DNA from: Planctomycetota bacterium
GTDB lineage: Bacteria > Planctomycetota > E44-bin39
DNA: 64,000 bases
Direction: 5' to 3'
NCBI GenBank assembly: GCA_004376375.1
Contig: SOJX01000150.1
Span: forward strand, 1 to 64,000
Shown here: piece after piece, positions 8,079 to 16,102 of the stretch
How positions within the stretch are numbered: the first letter of the stretch is position 1
How the letters are laid out: each line of letters begins with the position of its first letter
Program-made: the position numbers and the translations under genes
The notes under the pieces: generated by a model
Seen by the model: the letters and a program-made list of their open reading frames with translations, nothing else
The model's database searches: none
What the model was told of the DNA's origin: nothing

Positions 8079-9386
8079 TTAGAAGTCAACGAGAAGTTCT
8101 TCAAGGTCCGGCGCATCTATTTCCTCTATTTCATAGGTGACGCGAACGCTCGGCTTTTCGATCTTTATAATTCGGTTGAGATTGATAGGCGTTCCGACCA
8201 CGACCGCGTCGCAATCGGTTGCGTTGATCGTCGCCTCGAGGTCGTGGACCTGTTCATCTCCGTAGCCGACGGCCGGCAGCAGCGTGCCGATACCCGGATA
8301 TTTCTCGAAAGTATCTTTCAGGCTGCCGACGAGAAACGGGCGCGGGTCGACAAGCTCGGCTGCGCCCGCGCGCCGGGCGGCCACCACGCCTGCGCCGTAT
8401 TTCATACCGCCGTGGGTAAGCGTCGGTCCGTCCTCGACGACGAGGACACGCTTCCCTTTCAGCAGGTCCGGGTTGTCGCAGGAAACGACGGAATTAGCCC
8501 TCACTATAACTGCTTTTGGATTGATTTCTCTGCAATTGTTAATTACGGTTTCAATGTCTTCCTGCCTTGCCTGGTTGACCTTGTTTACAATAACGACGTC
8601 GGCAAGTTGCACGTTTGTTATGCTTGGGAAATACTTCAATTCGTCGCCTGGACGCAAGGAGTCGGCGATCGTGATATGCAGCTTCGCTCTGTAGTGGGGC
8701 GTGTCGTTGTTGCCGCCGTCCCAGAGAATGACCTCGGCCTCCTTCTCGGCCTCGGCCAGGATATCCGCGTAGTCTACACCGGCGTAGACGACGAAACCGT
8801 TCTTGATATGCGGCTCGTATTCTTCCATTTCCTCGATTGTGCAGTCGTGCTTTTCCAAATCTTCGACCGTGGCAAAACGCTGGACACGCTGCGCGACCAG
8901 GTCGCCGTACGGCATCGGGTGCCTTATTACAACGACCTTCCTGCCTTTTTCGCGGAGTATCCTCGAAATCAGCCGCGCGGCAGGCGACTTGCCCGCGCCC
9001 GTCCGCACCGCGCAGACCGCTATCAACGGAACACCGGTCGGCAGAAGCGTCGGCTCAATGTCGAACGTTCTGAATTTTGCGCCGGCATTGATTGCGGTTT
9101 TTTCCCGCTCGGCAATATGATTAAACGAGACGTCTGAATACGCGAATATTACCTCGTCCACTTTCTGCTTCTGAATAATATCAGCCAGCTCTTCTTCGGG
9201 CTCGATAGGAATACCGTCGGGATATTCCGGCCCGGCAAGCTCCGGCGGGTAACGCCTGTCGTCGATGTTGGGAATCTGGGCGGCGGTAAATGCGACCACG
9301 CGGACTTCGGGATTGCCGCGGTAGGTCGTATTGAAAACGTGAAAATCCTTGCCCGCCGCCCCCATAATGAGCACACGCCTGGCCAT
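8079..9386 (-). CDS. Cyclic 2,3-diphosphoglycerate synthetase-like P-loop protein (COG2403)
   Basis: 435 residues. The N-terminal third is a nucleotide-binding fold (RRVLIMGAAGKDFHVFN). A P-loop follows at about residues 127-135 (AVRTGAGKS), then VVIRHPMPYGDL, a VILWDGGNNDTP motif and VVIVNKVNQA. The family was named for the archaeal enzyme making cyclic 2,3-diphosphoglycerate. Bacterial members have no firmly established reaction that I know of. It heads the aminotransferase-arcC-argF operon with a GGAGGAG ribosome site. Its place suggests work on a phosphorylated or carbamoylated intermediate, which is inference. Confidence 0.8.
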   Translation of the reverse strand: MARRVLIMGAAGKDFHVFNTTYRGNPEVRVVAFTAAQIPNIDDRRYPPELAGPEYPDGIPIEPEEELADIIQKQKVDEVIFAYSDVSFNHIAEREKTAINAGAKFRTFDIEPTLLPTGVPLIAVCAVRTGAGKSPAARLISRILREKGRKVVVIRHPMPYGDLVAQRVQRFATVEDLEKHDCTIEEMEEYEPHIKNGFVVYAGVDYADILAEAEKEAEVILWDGGNNDTPHYRAKLHITIADSLRPGDELKYFPSITNVQLADVVIVNKVNQARQEDIETVINNCREINPKAVIVRANSVVSCDNPDLLKGKRVLVVEDGPTLTHGGMKYGAGVVAARRAGAAELVDPRPFLVGSLKDTFEKYPGIGTLLPAVGYGDEQVHDLEATINATDCDAVVVGTPINLNRIIKIEKPSVRVTYEIEEIDAPDLEELLVDF

Positions 9387-9450
9387 TTCTCCTCCGAGGT
9401 CGTAATCATCTGTAATGGGGCGACTTTACGGCTTGTCCAGAATGCGATGG

Positions 9451-9479
9451 ATTCTAACGAGGCAAACACGTAAAGTCAA
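9451..9479 (-). promoter_or_regulatory. Promoter of the arcC/argF operon
   Basis: TTGACT, 17 bp, TAGAAT on the minus strand. Transcription should begin near 9444, giving a leader of about 58 nt before the GTPase-like gene. Confidence 0.7.
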
Positions 9480-9536
9480 CCAGAATCCTCAAAACCGCCC
9501 AAATCGGCGAACTATCCACATATTTTGGATTTTTCC

Positions 9537-9565
9537 TTGAAAGTTAGGTATATATTAGGTATACT
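9537..9565 (+). promoter_or_regulatory. Consensus promoter with an 11-bp-spaced direct repeat
   Basis: TTGAAA, 17 bp, TATACT. The word TTAGGTAT occurs twice (9544-9551 and 9555-9562), 11 bp apart and so on one helical face. The second copy overlaps the -10 box, a possible repressor site. Confidence 0.7.
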
Positions 9566-9643
9566 GTATATGGAAGGTTAATGCTTAATCTAGCAGGAAT
9601 CATCCTTTGGGATTGGTGGCGATGGTTAAGAAAGGAGGCCGCC

Positions 9644-10186
9644 ATGGAAACGCGAAAAAGAAAAAAAGCCGCCAGGCGTGGCGGAAAACGAAAATCAAAG
9701 GATTCTGAGAATCGACTGATAGAGCTTCGTAACCGCCGGCATGAGCTTATGGACGAACTGAGCGAAGTAGACGTTGAAATCAGGCGGCTCGAGCAGGAGC
9801 CCGGAAACGACGTTGGCGAGCCGCTTTCCTTCGACGATATCCTTCCGGGTTTCGATAACGAGGTGACGGCCGCGGCGTTTGAGTATTGCAGGCAGCTTCT
9901 GTTCACGCATGAGGAGCGTGCAAACGGGAAGGTTGAAAAAAAGAAGCACGACGACTTCGGCTACAAGCTTACCAGCCGCTGGTTCATGCTTCTGAAGTTT
10001 TCGCGCTACTATTTCGACGTCTGGGTAAACCCGAAATTCAGGCTGCACGAAAGGCTGCCCGAGGATTTACGGATAGAGCTCAACCTGCGCAAATCGAAGA
10101 ACCGCGGCTGGGAAGGCCTGCGCCTCTCCAGCCTGGACCAGGTCAGGCGCCTTGCGCCTTACCTCGAGAAGCACGTGGATAATTGA
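9644..10186 (+). CDS. Conserved-looking hypothetical protein with coiled coil
   Basis: 180 residues from the ATG preceded by AAAGGAGG at 5-bp spacing; an upstream ATG at 9581 has no ribosome site. The N-terminus is very basic (TRKRKKAARRGGKRK). A charged coiled coil covers about residues 25-55 (LRNRRHELMDELSEVDVEI). The rest is a mixed globular domain with FGYKLTSRWFMLLKFSRYY and VNPKFRLHERLPEDL. The basic start suggests binding to nucleic acid or another polyanion, but no family is recognised. It has its own strong promoter and is separated from the next operon by another one. Confidence 0.65.
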   Translation: METRKRKKAARRGGKRKSKDSENRLIELRNRRHELMDELSEVDVEIRRLEQEPGNDVGEPLSFDDILPGFDNEVTAAAFEYCRQLLFTHEERANGKVEKKKHDDFGYKLTSRWFMLLKFSRYYFDVWVNPKFRLHERLPEDLRIELNLRKSKNRGWEGLRLSSLDQVRRLAPYLEKHVDN

Positions 10187-10193
10187 TTTCGTT

Positions 10194-10222
10194 TTGACGC
10201 CCGCCGGGAAGCGTGTTAGAAT
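10194..10222 (+). promoter_or_regulatory. Promoter of the yhaM-dinB-queC operon
   Basis: TTGACG, 17 bp, TAGAAT, starting 7 bp after the preceding stop codon. Expected start near 10229. Confidence 0.65.
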
Positions 10223-10247
10223 ACTTCTCCATTAACCGGGAGAAAAG

Positions 10248-11219
10248 ATGACTGCAGAAAATAAACCGGAATTGCTCGGCGACCTCGATATCGGCGCGGA
10301 CGTCGATCACGTCTTTCTCGTGACCGACATCCAGAAGCGCAGCACGAAGGACGGCACGCCGTATCTTACGATGCTTCTCCGCGACCGTTCCGACTCGATG
10401 AAAGCGGTGCTGTGGACGTTTATCGAGGCCGCGCACGGTGATATCCGCAAGGGCGATTTCGTACACGTGACCGGCTCAATCGGCGAATACAACAACCAGC
10501 CGCAGATGAAAGTGAACAGGCTTGAAAAAGCCCCGGATGACAAGATTAGCATTGAGGATTTTCTCCCGGTGACGCCGCAGGACCGGGCCAAGCTGTGGGA
10601 AAAAATCCGTTTCCTGCTGAACGAGATACATGACCCGCATCTTCGCGCCCTGGTCGACGGTCTCCTTGGTGATGAAAAATTCATCGACAAGTTCAGCCGC
10701 GCACCGGCCGCGGTGGTCAAGCACCAGCCGTATCTCGGCGGCCTGCTGGAGCATACCCATAACTGCGTCCGCATGGCCAAGGCGCTGTCCATGATTTACC
10801 CGTTTGTCGATAGAGAGCTTCTGGTTGTGGGCACCTTCCTGCACGACGTGGGCAAAATCGATGAGTATGCATATGACAAACAGATTGAGTTCACGACTGT
10901 CGGGCGTTTGAAGGGACATCTCGTTATGGGTGTGGAGATGGTGAGGCGCGCCGCGGGGAAAATCGACGGCTTTCCCGAAGAGCTCCTTCTCAAGCTCGAA
11001 CACATGGTCCTTGCCCACCACGGCCGGCTCGAATGGGGAAGTCCGGTGAAGCCTCTGTTCCTGGAAGCGAACCTTCTGCACTTCATGGACAACATGGATG
11101 CGAAGACTTTCATGTTCCGCGAAGCCTCCGGGACCGGACGGCCCGGCGACGAATGGTCGCAGTATTCCAGGTCGCTCGAGCGTTTCGTATACCTCGGGGA
11201 CGGCGATGCCGCCGACTGA
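10248..11219 (+). CDS. YhaM-like 3'-5' exoribonuclease (OB fold plus HD domain)
   Basis: 323 residues, matching the family length. Residues 15-95 form an OB-fold nucleic-acid-binding domain (TPYLTMLLRDRSDSMKAVLW, GDFVHVTGSIGEYN). The C-terminal HD phosphohydrolase domain has GGLLEHTHNC, FLHDVGKI, GHLVMG and LAHHGRLEWG, the metal-binding histidines and aspartates. Known relatives (YhaM/CbfA) degrade RNA or single-stranded DNA from the 3' end in the cytosol. It is preceded by GGGAG and overlaps dinB by 14 bp, linking it to a DNA-damage context. Confidence 0.88.
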   Translation: MTAENKPELLGDLDIGADVDHVFLVTDIQKRSTKDGTPYLTMLLRDRSDSMKAVLWTFIEAAHGDIRKGDFVHVTGSIGEYNNQPQMKVNRLEKAPDDKISIEDFLPVTPQDRAKLWEKIRFLLNEIHDPHLRALVDGLLGDEKFIDKFSRAPAAVVKHQPYLGGLLEHTHNCVRMAKALSMIYPFVDRELLVVGTFLHDVGKIDEYAYDKQIEFTTVGRLKGHLVMGVEMVRRAAGKIDGFPEELLLKLEHMVLAHHGRLEWGSPVKPLFLEANLLHFMDNMDAKTFMFREASGTGRPGDEWSQYSRSLERFVYLGDGDAAD

Positions 11220-12390
11220 TTCCCACCCGCTTTCCATACTTCACATCGACATGGATGCATATTACGCTTCCATAGAGGAGCGTGAAGACCCTTCGCTTCG
11301 CGGCAGGCCCGTTATCGTAGGCGGGTCGGCCGAAGGGCGGGGCGTCGTGTCCGCGGCAAGTTACGCGGCGCGGAAGTACGGCGTGCATTCGGCAATGCCC
11401 GCGGGCCAGGCCAAACGGCTCTGCCCGCACGCGATTTTCATCCGGCCGCGCATACGGTTTTACGCCTCCGTGTCGGAGCAGATACAGAATATTTTCCGCG
11501 ATTACACGCCTCTGATCCAGCCGCTTTCGCTGGACGAGGCTTTTCTCGACGTTTCCGGCTGCGAGCGGCTGCTGGGCGACGCCGTCAAAATCGGGCGTGA
11601 AATCCAGTGCAGGGTAAAGGACGAACTGGAGCTTCCCAGCTCGGTCGGCGTCGCGCCGAACAAGTTTCTTGCAAAGCTCGCAAGCGACCTCGAGAAGCCC
11701 AACGGTTTTGTCGTTATTCCCGAGGAGAAGAAACTCGAAATCCTTGCACCGCTTCCGGCATCGCGGCTGTGGGGCGTCGGGAAAGTCGCCCAGAAAAGGC
11801 TGCAGGACGCCGGCTTGAAAACGATCGGTCAGATGCGTGAATTGACGAAGGAGCAGCTTGTCTCGATGTTCGGCGTGTGGGGTGAGACGCTTTACCATCT
11901 CTCCCGCGGCGAGGACGACCGCGAAGTAGTGCCCGAGCACGAGGCAAAATCGATCAGCCATGAGACGACTTTCCATGAAGACGTTACCGATAAAGAAAGG
12001 CTTGCCGACGTGCTTCTCGGCCTTACCGAGGATACGGCGGCGCGCGTCAGGCGCCGTGGCTTCTGGGGACGCACGGTCACGCTCAAGGTGCGCTACCATG
12101 ACTTCCGCCGCATCACCCGCAGCGTTACCCTGGACCGCCCGACGCAGCATACTCTGGAAATTTATCATGCTGCGAAAATGCTTCTGGAAGAAAAAGTAAA
12201 AATCCCGCAGAAAGGTGTCAGGCTGATAGGCGTGGGTCTTTCAAACCTGACGACCGGGCCTGACGTTCAGGGCGACCTGTTCGGCGGGATGGATGATGAG
12301 CGTGAGAGCAAAATCGACGCGGTGGTGGACGAGATCCGCAAGGAGTTCGGGCGCGATTCGATAAGCAGGGGAGGGTTATCGGATTCATGA
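11206..12390 (+). CDS. dinB: DNA polymerase IV
   Basis: 394 residues from the ATG at 11206, which has GGGGA upstream. Y-family motifs: HIDMDAYYASIEERED with the first catalytic aspartates, YAARKYGVHSAMP, SLDEAFLDVSG with the second acidic pair, and SVGVAPNKFLAKLASD. A helix-hairpin-helix and a little-finger domain follow. Near residue 355 is QGDLF, a plausible sliding-clamp-binding motif. It performs error-prone translesion synthesis. The start lies within the yhaM-like gene and the stop overlaps queC as ATGA. No LexA-like palindrome was seen at the operon promoter. Confidence 0.95.
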   Translation: MPPTDSHPLSILHIDMDAYYASIEEREDPSLRGRPVIVGGSAEGRGVVSAASYAARKYGVHSAMPAGQAKRLCPHAIFIRPRIRFYASVSEQIQNIFRDYTPLIQPLSLDEAFLDVSGCERLLGDAVKIGREIQCRVKDELELPSSVGVAPNKFLAKLASDLEKPNGFVVIPEEKKLEILAPLPASRLWGVGKVAQKRLQDAGLKTIGQMRELTKEQLVSMFGVWGETLYHLSRGEDDREVVPEHEAKSISHETTFHEDVTDKERLADVLLGLTEDTAARVRRRGFWGRTVTLKVRYHDFRRITRSVTLDRPTQHTLEIYHAAKMLLEEKVKIPQKGVRLIGVGLSNLTTGPDVQGDLFGGMDDERESKIDAVVDEIRKEFGRDSISRGGLSDS

Positions 12391-13013
12391 AATACATTAT
12401 CCTTTTATCAGGCGGGCTTGACAGCGCGGTGAACCTTGCGGTTGCCTCAAAAGAGGGCGAGGTGGTATGCGCCCTTTTCTTTGACTACGGTCAGAAGGCC
12501 AGGTACCGCGAGCGCTTTTCCGCCGAATCACTATCAAAACACTACGGCTGCAGACTGGAGACGATTGAGCTTCCCTGGCTCAAGGAAATAACAGATACGG
12601 CGCTCGTCGAACCTGACGCCCATATTCCCGACGTCACGGCGGACACGCTTCCGGAGGACGTAAGCGCGGTCTGGGTGCCGAACCGCAACGGTGTTTTTAT
12701 CGCAATAGCCGCAGCGCATGCCGAATCGATGGGAGCGGATGCGGTCGTCGCCGGTTTCAATCGCGAGGAGGGCGCAATCTTTCCCGACAACTCGCCCGAA
12801 TTCAGAAAGGCCGCGGAGGCTGCGCTCGGCTATTCTACTCTTTCCGGGGTCAAGCTGGTTGCGTTTACCGAAAACATGGATAAGAAGGAAATCGTGGGCG
12901 AGGGTCGAAAGCTCGGCGTTCCGTTCGACTTTATCTGGCCATGCTACCGCGGCGGCGAAACGCCCTGCGGCAAATGCGAATCCTGCGTCCGCTACAAGCG
13001 GGCGATGGAGTAA
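12387..13013 (+). CDS. queC: 7-cyano-7-deazaguanine synthase
   Basis: 208 residues. The PP-loop ATP pyrophosphatase motif SGGLDS is at residues 8-13. The zinc site is the four-cysteine pattern CYRGGETPCGKCESC near the C-terminus. QueC converts 7-carboxy-7-deazaguanine to preQ0 for queuosine tRNA modification, using ATP and ammonia. The other queuosine genes (queD, queE, queF, tgt) are not in the window. Coupled to dinB through ATGA. A 7-bp repeat array begins 5 bp after its stop. Confidence 0.94.
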   Translation: MKYIILLSGGLDSAVNLAVASKEGEVVCALFFDYGQKARYRERFSAESLSKHYGCRLETIELPWLKEITDTALVEPDAHIPDVTADTLPEDVSAVWVPNRNGVFIAIAAAHAESMGADAVVAGFNREEGAIFPDNSPEFRKAAEAALGYSTLSGVKLVAFTENMDKKEIVGEGRKLGVPFDFIWPCYRGGETPCGKCESCVRYKRAME

Positions 13014-13018
13014 AAGGC

Positions 13019-13046
13019 TATCAGCTTTCAGCAGTCAGCGGTCAGC
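13019..13046. repeat. 7-bp tandem array, word NNTCAGC
   Basis: TATCAGC, TTTCAGC, AGTCAGC, GGTCAGC, then TA. It fills the gap between two convergent genes. The final CTA supplies the stop codon (TAG on the minus strand) of the M28 lipoprotein gene. Confidence 0.85.
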
Positions 13047-14110
13047 TATTTTTTTGAAACCGGTCCTGCGAGCGTTGCGATTGTGGCGACCGCGGTCCTG
13101 GTGATGTTTAACATCAGGCTGAATGAATTAAGGCCGTTGCCGATATCGTCGGTTCCCACCCCATACCTTATCGGATTGATCTCTTCGGTATCCTCGTGAA
13201 AGAATACGGCCGCGTAGCCGTTGGTCCAGAACGAAGTATAGTCGGAATCGAAGTTGCCCGCTATGCCGGGGTCATTGTAATTAAAGGGTTTGATGGCGAA
13301 GCCGGGAACGTAGGTCTGCTGCGCGGCGATTGAGGCGTCTTTCAGGCCGTCATCGTAATTCGTGTGCCATATCAGGTCGATGTCTTCGGTGTCGCCGCTT
13401 GCCACATAACCTATCATATCGAGATTTATCGCGCCCCTGATGTCGAGGCTGTTGGCACTGGCGTCGGCGGCGAAATCGCTGCTGCCGTGAAGTCCGATTT
13501 CCTCGCCTGAGAACGCGACAAGCATTATCGTGGCTTCAAAGTTGTACTGGTTGAAAATCTTTAATAATTCAACAATAGCCGCCATGCCTGAGCCGTTGTC
13601 GTCAGCGCCCGGACTGCCGGGGTCGGTGTCGTAGTGCGCGCCTGCGACGTAAATCTCGTCCGGCCTGGTCGAGCCGGCAAGTGTTACTATTACGTTGGGT
13701 GAAATGGTAGTGGCGCCGGCCGTGACGGTCTGGTACTTGACGTCGGCCGCGCCCAGGCCTGTGAATGTCTGGTGAATAAAGGTCGCAGCGTCGTCGCCGG
13801 CCGAAGTGGTGGACGGCCGCGGGCTGATGGCGATAAGCTGGTTCAGGAAATCCAGCATATCGCTTTGTGAGACAAGCGAAACCATTTCCGTGATAAGCTG
13901 GCCGGTTGTTCCAGTGCCTGTTCCGGTACCCGTGCCTGTGCCGGTTCCCGTTCCCGTTCCCGTCGGCAGGTAGGCGAAGTTATCGCTTTTCTTGCCCGAG
14001 CTGCAGGCGGGGATACTGAAAGCCAGCGCGATTGCCAGGGAAAATAATAAGGCGAAACGTGAAAGGGGGCTCGCATTTGTAAATGAGCGATTAACCATTT
14101 TCTTTCTCAT
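13046..14110 (-). CDS. M28-family peptidase lipoprotein with Gly-Thr linker
   Basis: 354 residues. A signal peptide ends in the lipobox-like SIPAC at about residues 32-36. It is followed by CSSGKKSD and a (GT)9 linker at about residues 50-68. The peptidase domain has GAHYDTDPGSPGADDNGSG (zinc ligands), AFSGEEIGLHG with the catalytic glutamate, INLDMIGY, and a late FHEDTEEINP histidine. It is thus a lipid-anchored periplasmic or surface aminopeptidase on a flexible stalk. The Gly and Thr codons of the linker vary synonymously, so it is kept at protein level. The stop codon is formed at the edge of a repeat array. Confidence 0.88.
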   Translation of the reverse strand: MRKKMVNRSFTNASPLSRFALLFSLAIALAFSIPACSSGKKSDNFAYLPTGTGTGTGTGTGTGTGTGTTGQLITEMVSLVSQSDMLDFLNQLIAISPRPSTTSAGDDAATFIHQTFTGLGAADVKYQTVTAGATTISPNVIVTLAGSTRPDEIYVAGAHYDTDPGSPGADDNGSGMAAIVELLKIFNQYNFEATIMLVAFSGEEIGLHGSSDFAADASANSLDIRGAINLDMIGYVASGDTEDIDLIWHTNYDDGLKDASIAAQQTYVPGFAIKPFNYNDPGIAGNFDSDYTSFWTNGYAAVFFHEDTEEINPIRYGVGTDDIGNGLNSFSLMLNITRTAVATIATLAGPVSKK

Positions 14111-14178
14111 GGTTCCCCCTTTATGTGTAGGATTATTTGCCGTTCCCCTGAAGCGCAGCGGTTATTTTATCGCTAATA

Positions 14179-14207
14179 ATTATACCCGAAAATCTGTTTT
14201 CTGCAAA
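14179..14207 (-). promoter_or_regulatory. Promoter of the M28 lipoprotein gene
   Basis: TTTGCA, 17 bp, perfect TATAAT on the minus strand, about 70 bp upstream of the gene. Confidence 0.5.
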
Positions 14208-14345
14208 CGTTTCCCGTTTTCTAATCCGTTTGCATCCTCGCAGCTGGCGCTTTGCAGGATTTTTATAGATATTTCATGCCTTATATATAGAATTATATAA
14301 TAAGCTGTGATCGGCGATAGGGTGGGTTGTTTTGAAGGAGCAGTC

Positions 14346-15380
14346 ATGACGAAGATAATAGTTCCCGCAAGTATTGTGGCGGTTATCAGCCTGGCCCTTG
14401 TGCTGACAGGTTGCAGCTGCTCGAAAAAATCGAATAGTAACAAATTACCGATCATTCCTGGAACAGGTACGGGCACTGGTACGGGAACCGGCGGCGGTGG
14501 AGGCATAGCTGATAAATACACCGGTGACGAAGGGATTGAGAACGATCCCGACGTTGTCTTCGCGGAAATGTTCGAGGAAAATACTCTTGACGATGTCAAG
14601 GCGAACTGGGAAGAGGCAAAAGATGACGGCGTTTTATCGCTTTCCACCGACGTACCGAGTAATAGCCCGGGCACCAACTCTCTCTTGATGACTCACACCG
14701 GCGGAAGCGGCAACACGGGCGGTCATCTGTACAGCCGCCTTCTGCCCGGATATGACCAACTCTATTTGCGTTTCTATGTCAAGTTCGATACCGCCTGTCA
14801 TCCGATCCATCACTTTGTGCACATGGGCGGCTACAACCCGTCGTCAGCGTGGCCGCAGGGCGGTGCGGGGGAAAGACCGACAGGCGACGACAGGCTTACG
14901 ACCGGCATCGAGCCCTGCGGTGACAAGTGGCGCTGGGACTTTTATTCCTACTGGATGGAGATGCGTGGAAATCCGGGGGGGCCGGAATTCTGGGGAAACG
15001 ATTTTATCAACGACGAAAACTTCACCGTCGAGCGCGGCAAATGGCTCTGCGTCGAGCTTATGATGAAAATGAACAGCCCCACCACAGATAAAAACGGCGA
15101 ACAACGGATGTGGATAAACGGCCAGGACTGGACAAAAGATGGACAACTGGTCAGCCATCTTTTAAAAGGCTCCCCGAAAGGCAACTGGGTCTGGGACAGC
15201 TTCAATCCGGATCCGGTCGGCACACCGTTCGAAGGTTTTCGCTGGCGGTCGAGTGAAAGCCTGAATCTGAACTTTCTCTGGATGCTTCTCTATATAACCA
15301 CGGCGCCTCCCGGACATGTAAGCAAGGTCTGGTTCGACCACATCGTGGTGGCAACAAAATACATCGGGCCGTTAAAGTAG
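14346..15380 (+). CDS. Lipoprotein with Gly-Thr linker and lectin/polysaccharide-lyase-like domain
   Basis: 344 residues from the ATG with AAGGAG 5 bp upstream. The signal peptide ends in the lipobox LTGC, followed by SCSKKSNSN and a (GT)4-5 plus polyglycine linker. The remaining 270 residues have beta-rich features of concanavalin-A-like folds: YLRFYVKFD, HHFVHMGGYNP, KWLCVELMMKMN, QRMWINGQDW and SKVWFDHIVVATKYIG. This resembles polysaccharide-lyase-like and heparin-lyase-like proteins of unknown substrate. It probably binds or cuts a glycan at the cell surface. Divergent from the M28 lipoprotein, with which it shares the stalk design. Confidence 0.7.
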   Translation: MTKIIVPASIVAVISLALVLTGCSCSKKSNSNKLPIIPGTGTGTGTGTGGGGGIADKYTGDEGIENDPDVVFAEMFEENTLDDVKANWEEAKDDGVLSLSTDVPSNSPGTNSLLMTHTGGSGNTGGHLYSRLLPGYDQLYLRFYVKFDTACHPIHHFVHMGGYNPSSAWPQGGAGERPTGDDRLTTGIEPCGDKWRWDFYSYWMEMRGNPGGPEFWGNDFINDENFTVERGKWLCVELMMKMNSPTTDKNGEQRMWINGQDWTKDGQLVSHLLKGSPKGNWVWDSFNPDPVGTPFEGFRWRSSESLNLNFLWMLLYITTAPPGHVSKVWFDHIVVATKYIGPLK

Positions 15381-15409
15381 AGCCGGCAGCCATTCGGATT
15401 GAAATTAAA

Positions 15410-15937
15410 ATGCAGAACGAGTTTGAGGATATTCTATACACGGCCGAGCAGATTCAGGAGCGCGTGCGGGAGCTTGCGCTGGAGATAGATTCCGAATACC
15501 GTGGAAAAGACCTCACAATCGTCGGCGTGCTGAGCGGCTCGCTGATTTTCATGGCCGACCTTATCCGCTATCTGCCGTTTCCGGTCAGGCTTGATTTCCT
15601 GACGGCAAGGAGCTACCGCGACGCCGTTCCGGACGGCGAGATTGAATACGTCGAGCACTTCCGGGAAGATTTGACCGACCGCCACGTGCTTTTAATTGAC
15701 GACATTATAGACACCGGCGGCACGATGAAATGCGTATGCAAGAATATTATGCGCTACAGTCCGGCCTCGCTTGCGGTCTGCGTTCTGCTCGACAAGTCGG
15801 TCAGGCGGGAGGTTGAAGTTTCGGTGGACTGGACCGGATTTGTGGTGCCTGATAAGTTCGTAGTCGGCTACGGTCTCGATTACAATGGCCGCCACCGCAA
15901 CCTGCCGTTCATTGCAGCAATACAAGAAGGTTTGTAG
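15410..15937 (+). CDS. hpt: Hypoxanthine phosphoribosyltransferase
   Basis: 175 residues, usual for the family. The PRPP-binding motif VLLIDDIIDTGGTM, the VGVLSGSLIFMADL region and the C-terminal FVVGYGLDYNGRHRNLP are canonical. It salvages hypoxanthine and guanine to IMP and GMP in the cytosol. The TAG stop is made by the first unit of an 8-bp repeat array (GTAGGTTC). Confidence 0.95.
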   Translation: MQNEFEDILYTAEQIQERVRELALEIDSEYRGKDLTIVGVLSGSLIFMADLIRYLPFPVRLDFLTARSYRDAVPDGEIEYVEHFREDLTDRHVLLIDDIIDTGGTMKCVCKNIMRYSPASLAVCVLLDKSVRREVEVSVDWTGFVVPDKFVVGYGLDYNGRHRNLPFIAAIQEGL

Positions 15938-16016
15938 GTTCGTAGGTTCGCGGGTTCGAAAGTTCAAAGGTTCGAAAGTTCGAAGGTTCCTACACACCTG
16001 CAAACCTACGAACCTA
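15934..16016. repeat. 8-bp tandem array, word GNNGGTTC, with inverted arm
   Basis: Seven octamers: GTAGGTTC twice, GCGGGTTC, GAAAGTTC, AAAGGTTC, GAAAGTTC, GAAGGTTC (15934-15989). AACCTACGAACCTA at 16003-16016 is the exact complement of 15935-15948, so RNA could form a 14-bp stem with a 54-nt loop. The hpt stop codon lies in the first unit. It may act as a terminator or RNA-processing site. Confidence 0.85.
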
Positions 16017-16056
16017 TCCGAGTCGCAGATCATAATATATAATAACGTTTATTCCT

Positions 16057-16098
16057 TATGACGTTTGACGTTTGACGTTCGACCTTTGACTTTCGACT
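16057..16098. repeat. 7-bp tandem array, word TTTGACG
   Basis: TATGACG, TTTGACG twice, TTCGACC, TTTGACT, TTCGACT: six heptamers between two convergent genes, ending 5 bp before the next stop codon. Confidence 0.85.
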
Positions 16099-16102
16099 TA
16101 TT

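Noticed and set aside
13900..13975. Gly-Thr run as a slipping hexanucleotide microsatellite
   Set aside because: Codons vary synonymously between units, which recent slippage would not give.
15934..15989. GGTTCGAA words resemble the T-arm of tRNA genes
   Set aside because: The words repeat every 8 bp, and no acceptor stem, anticodon arm or CCA end can be built around them here or at the other GTTCGAA arrays.
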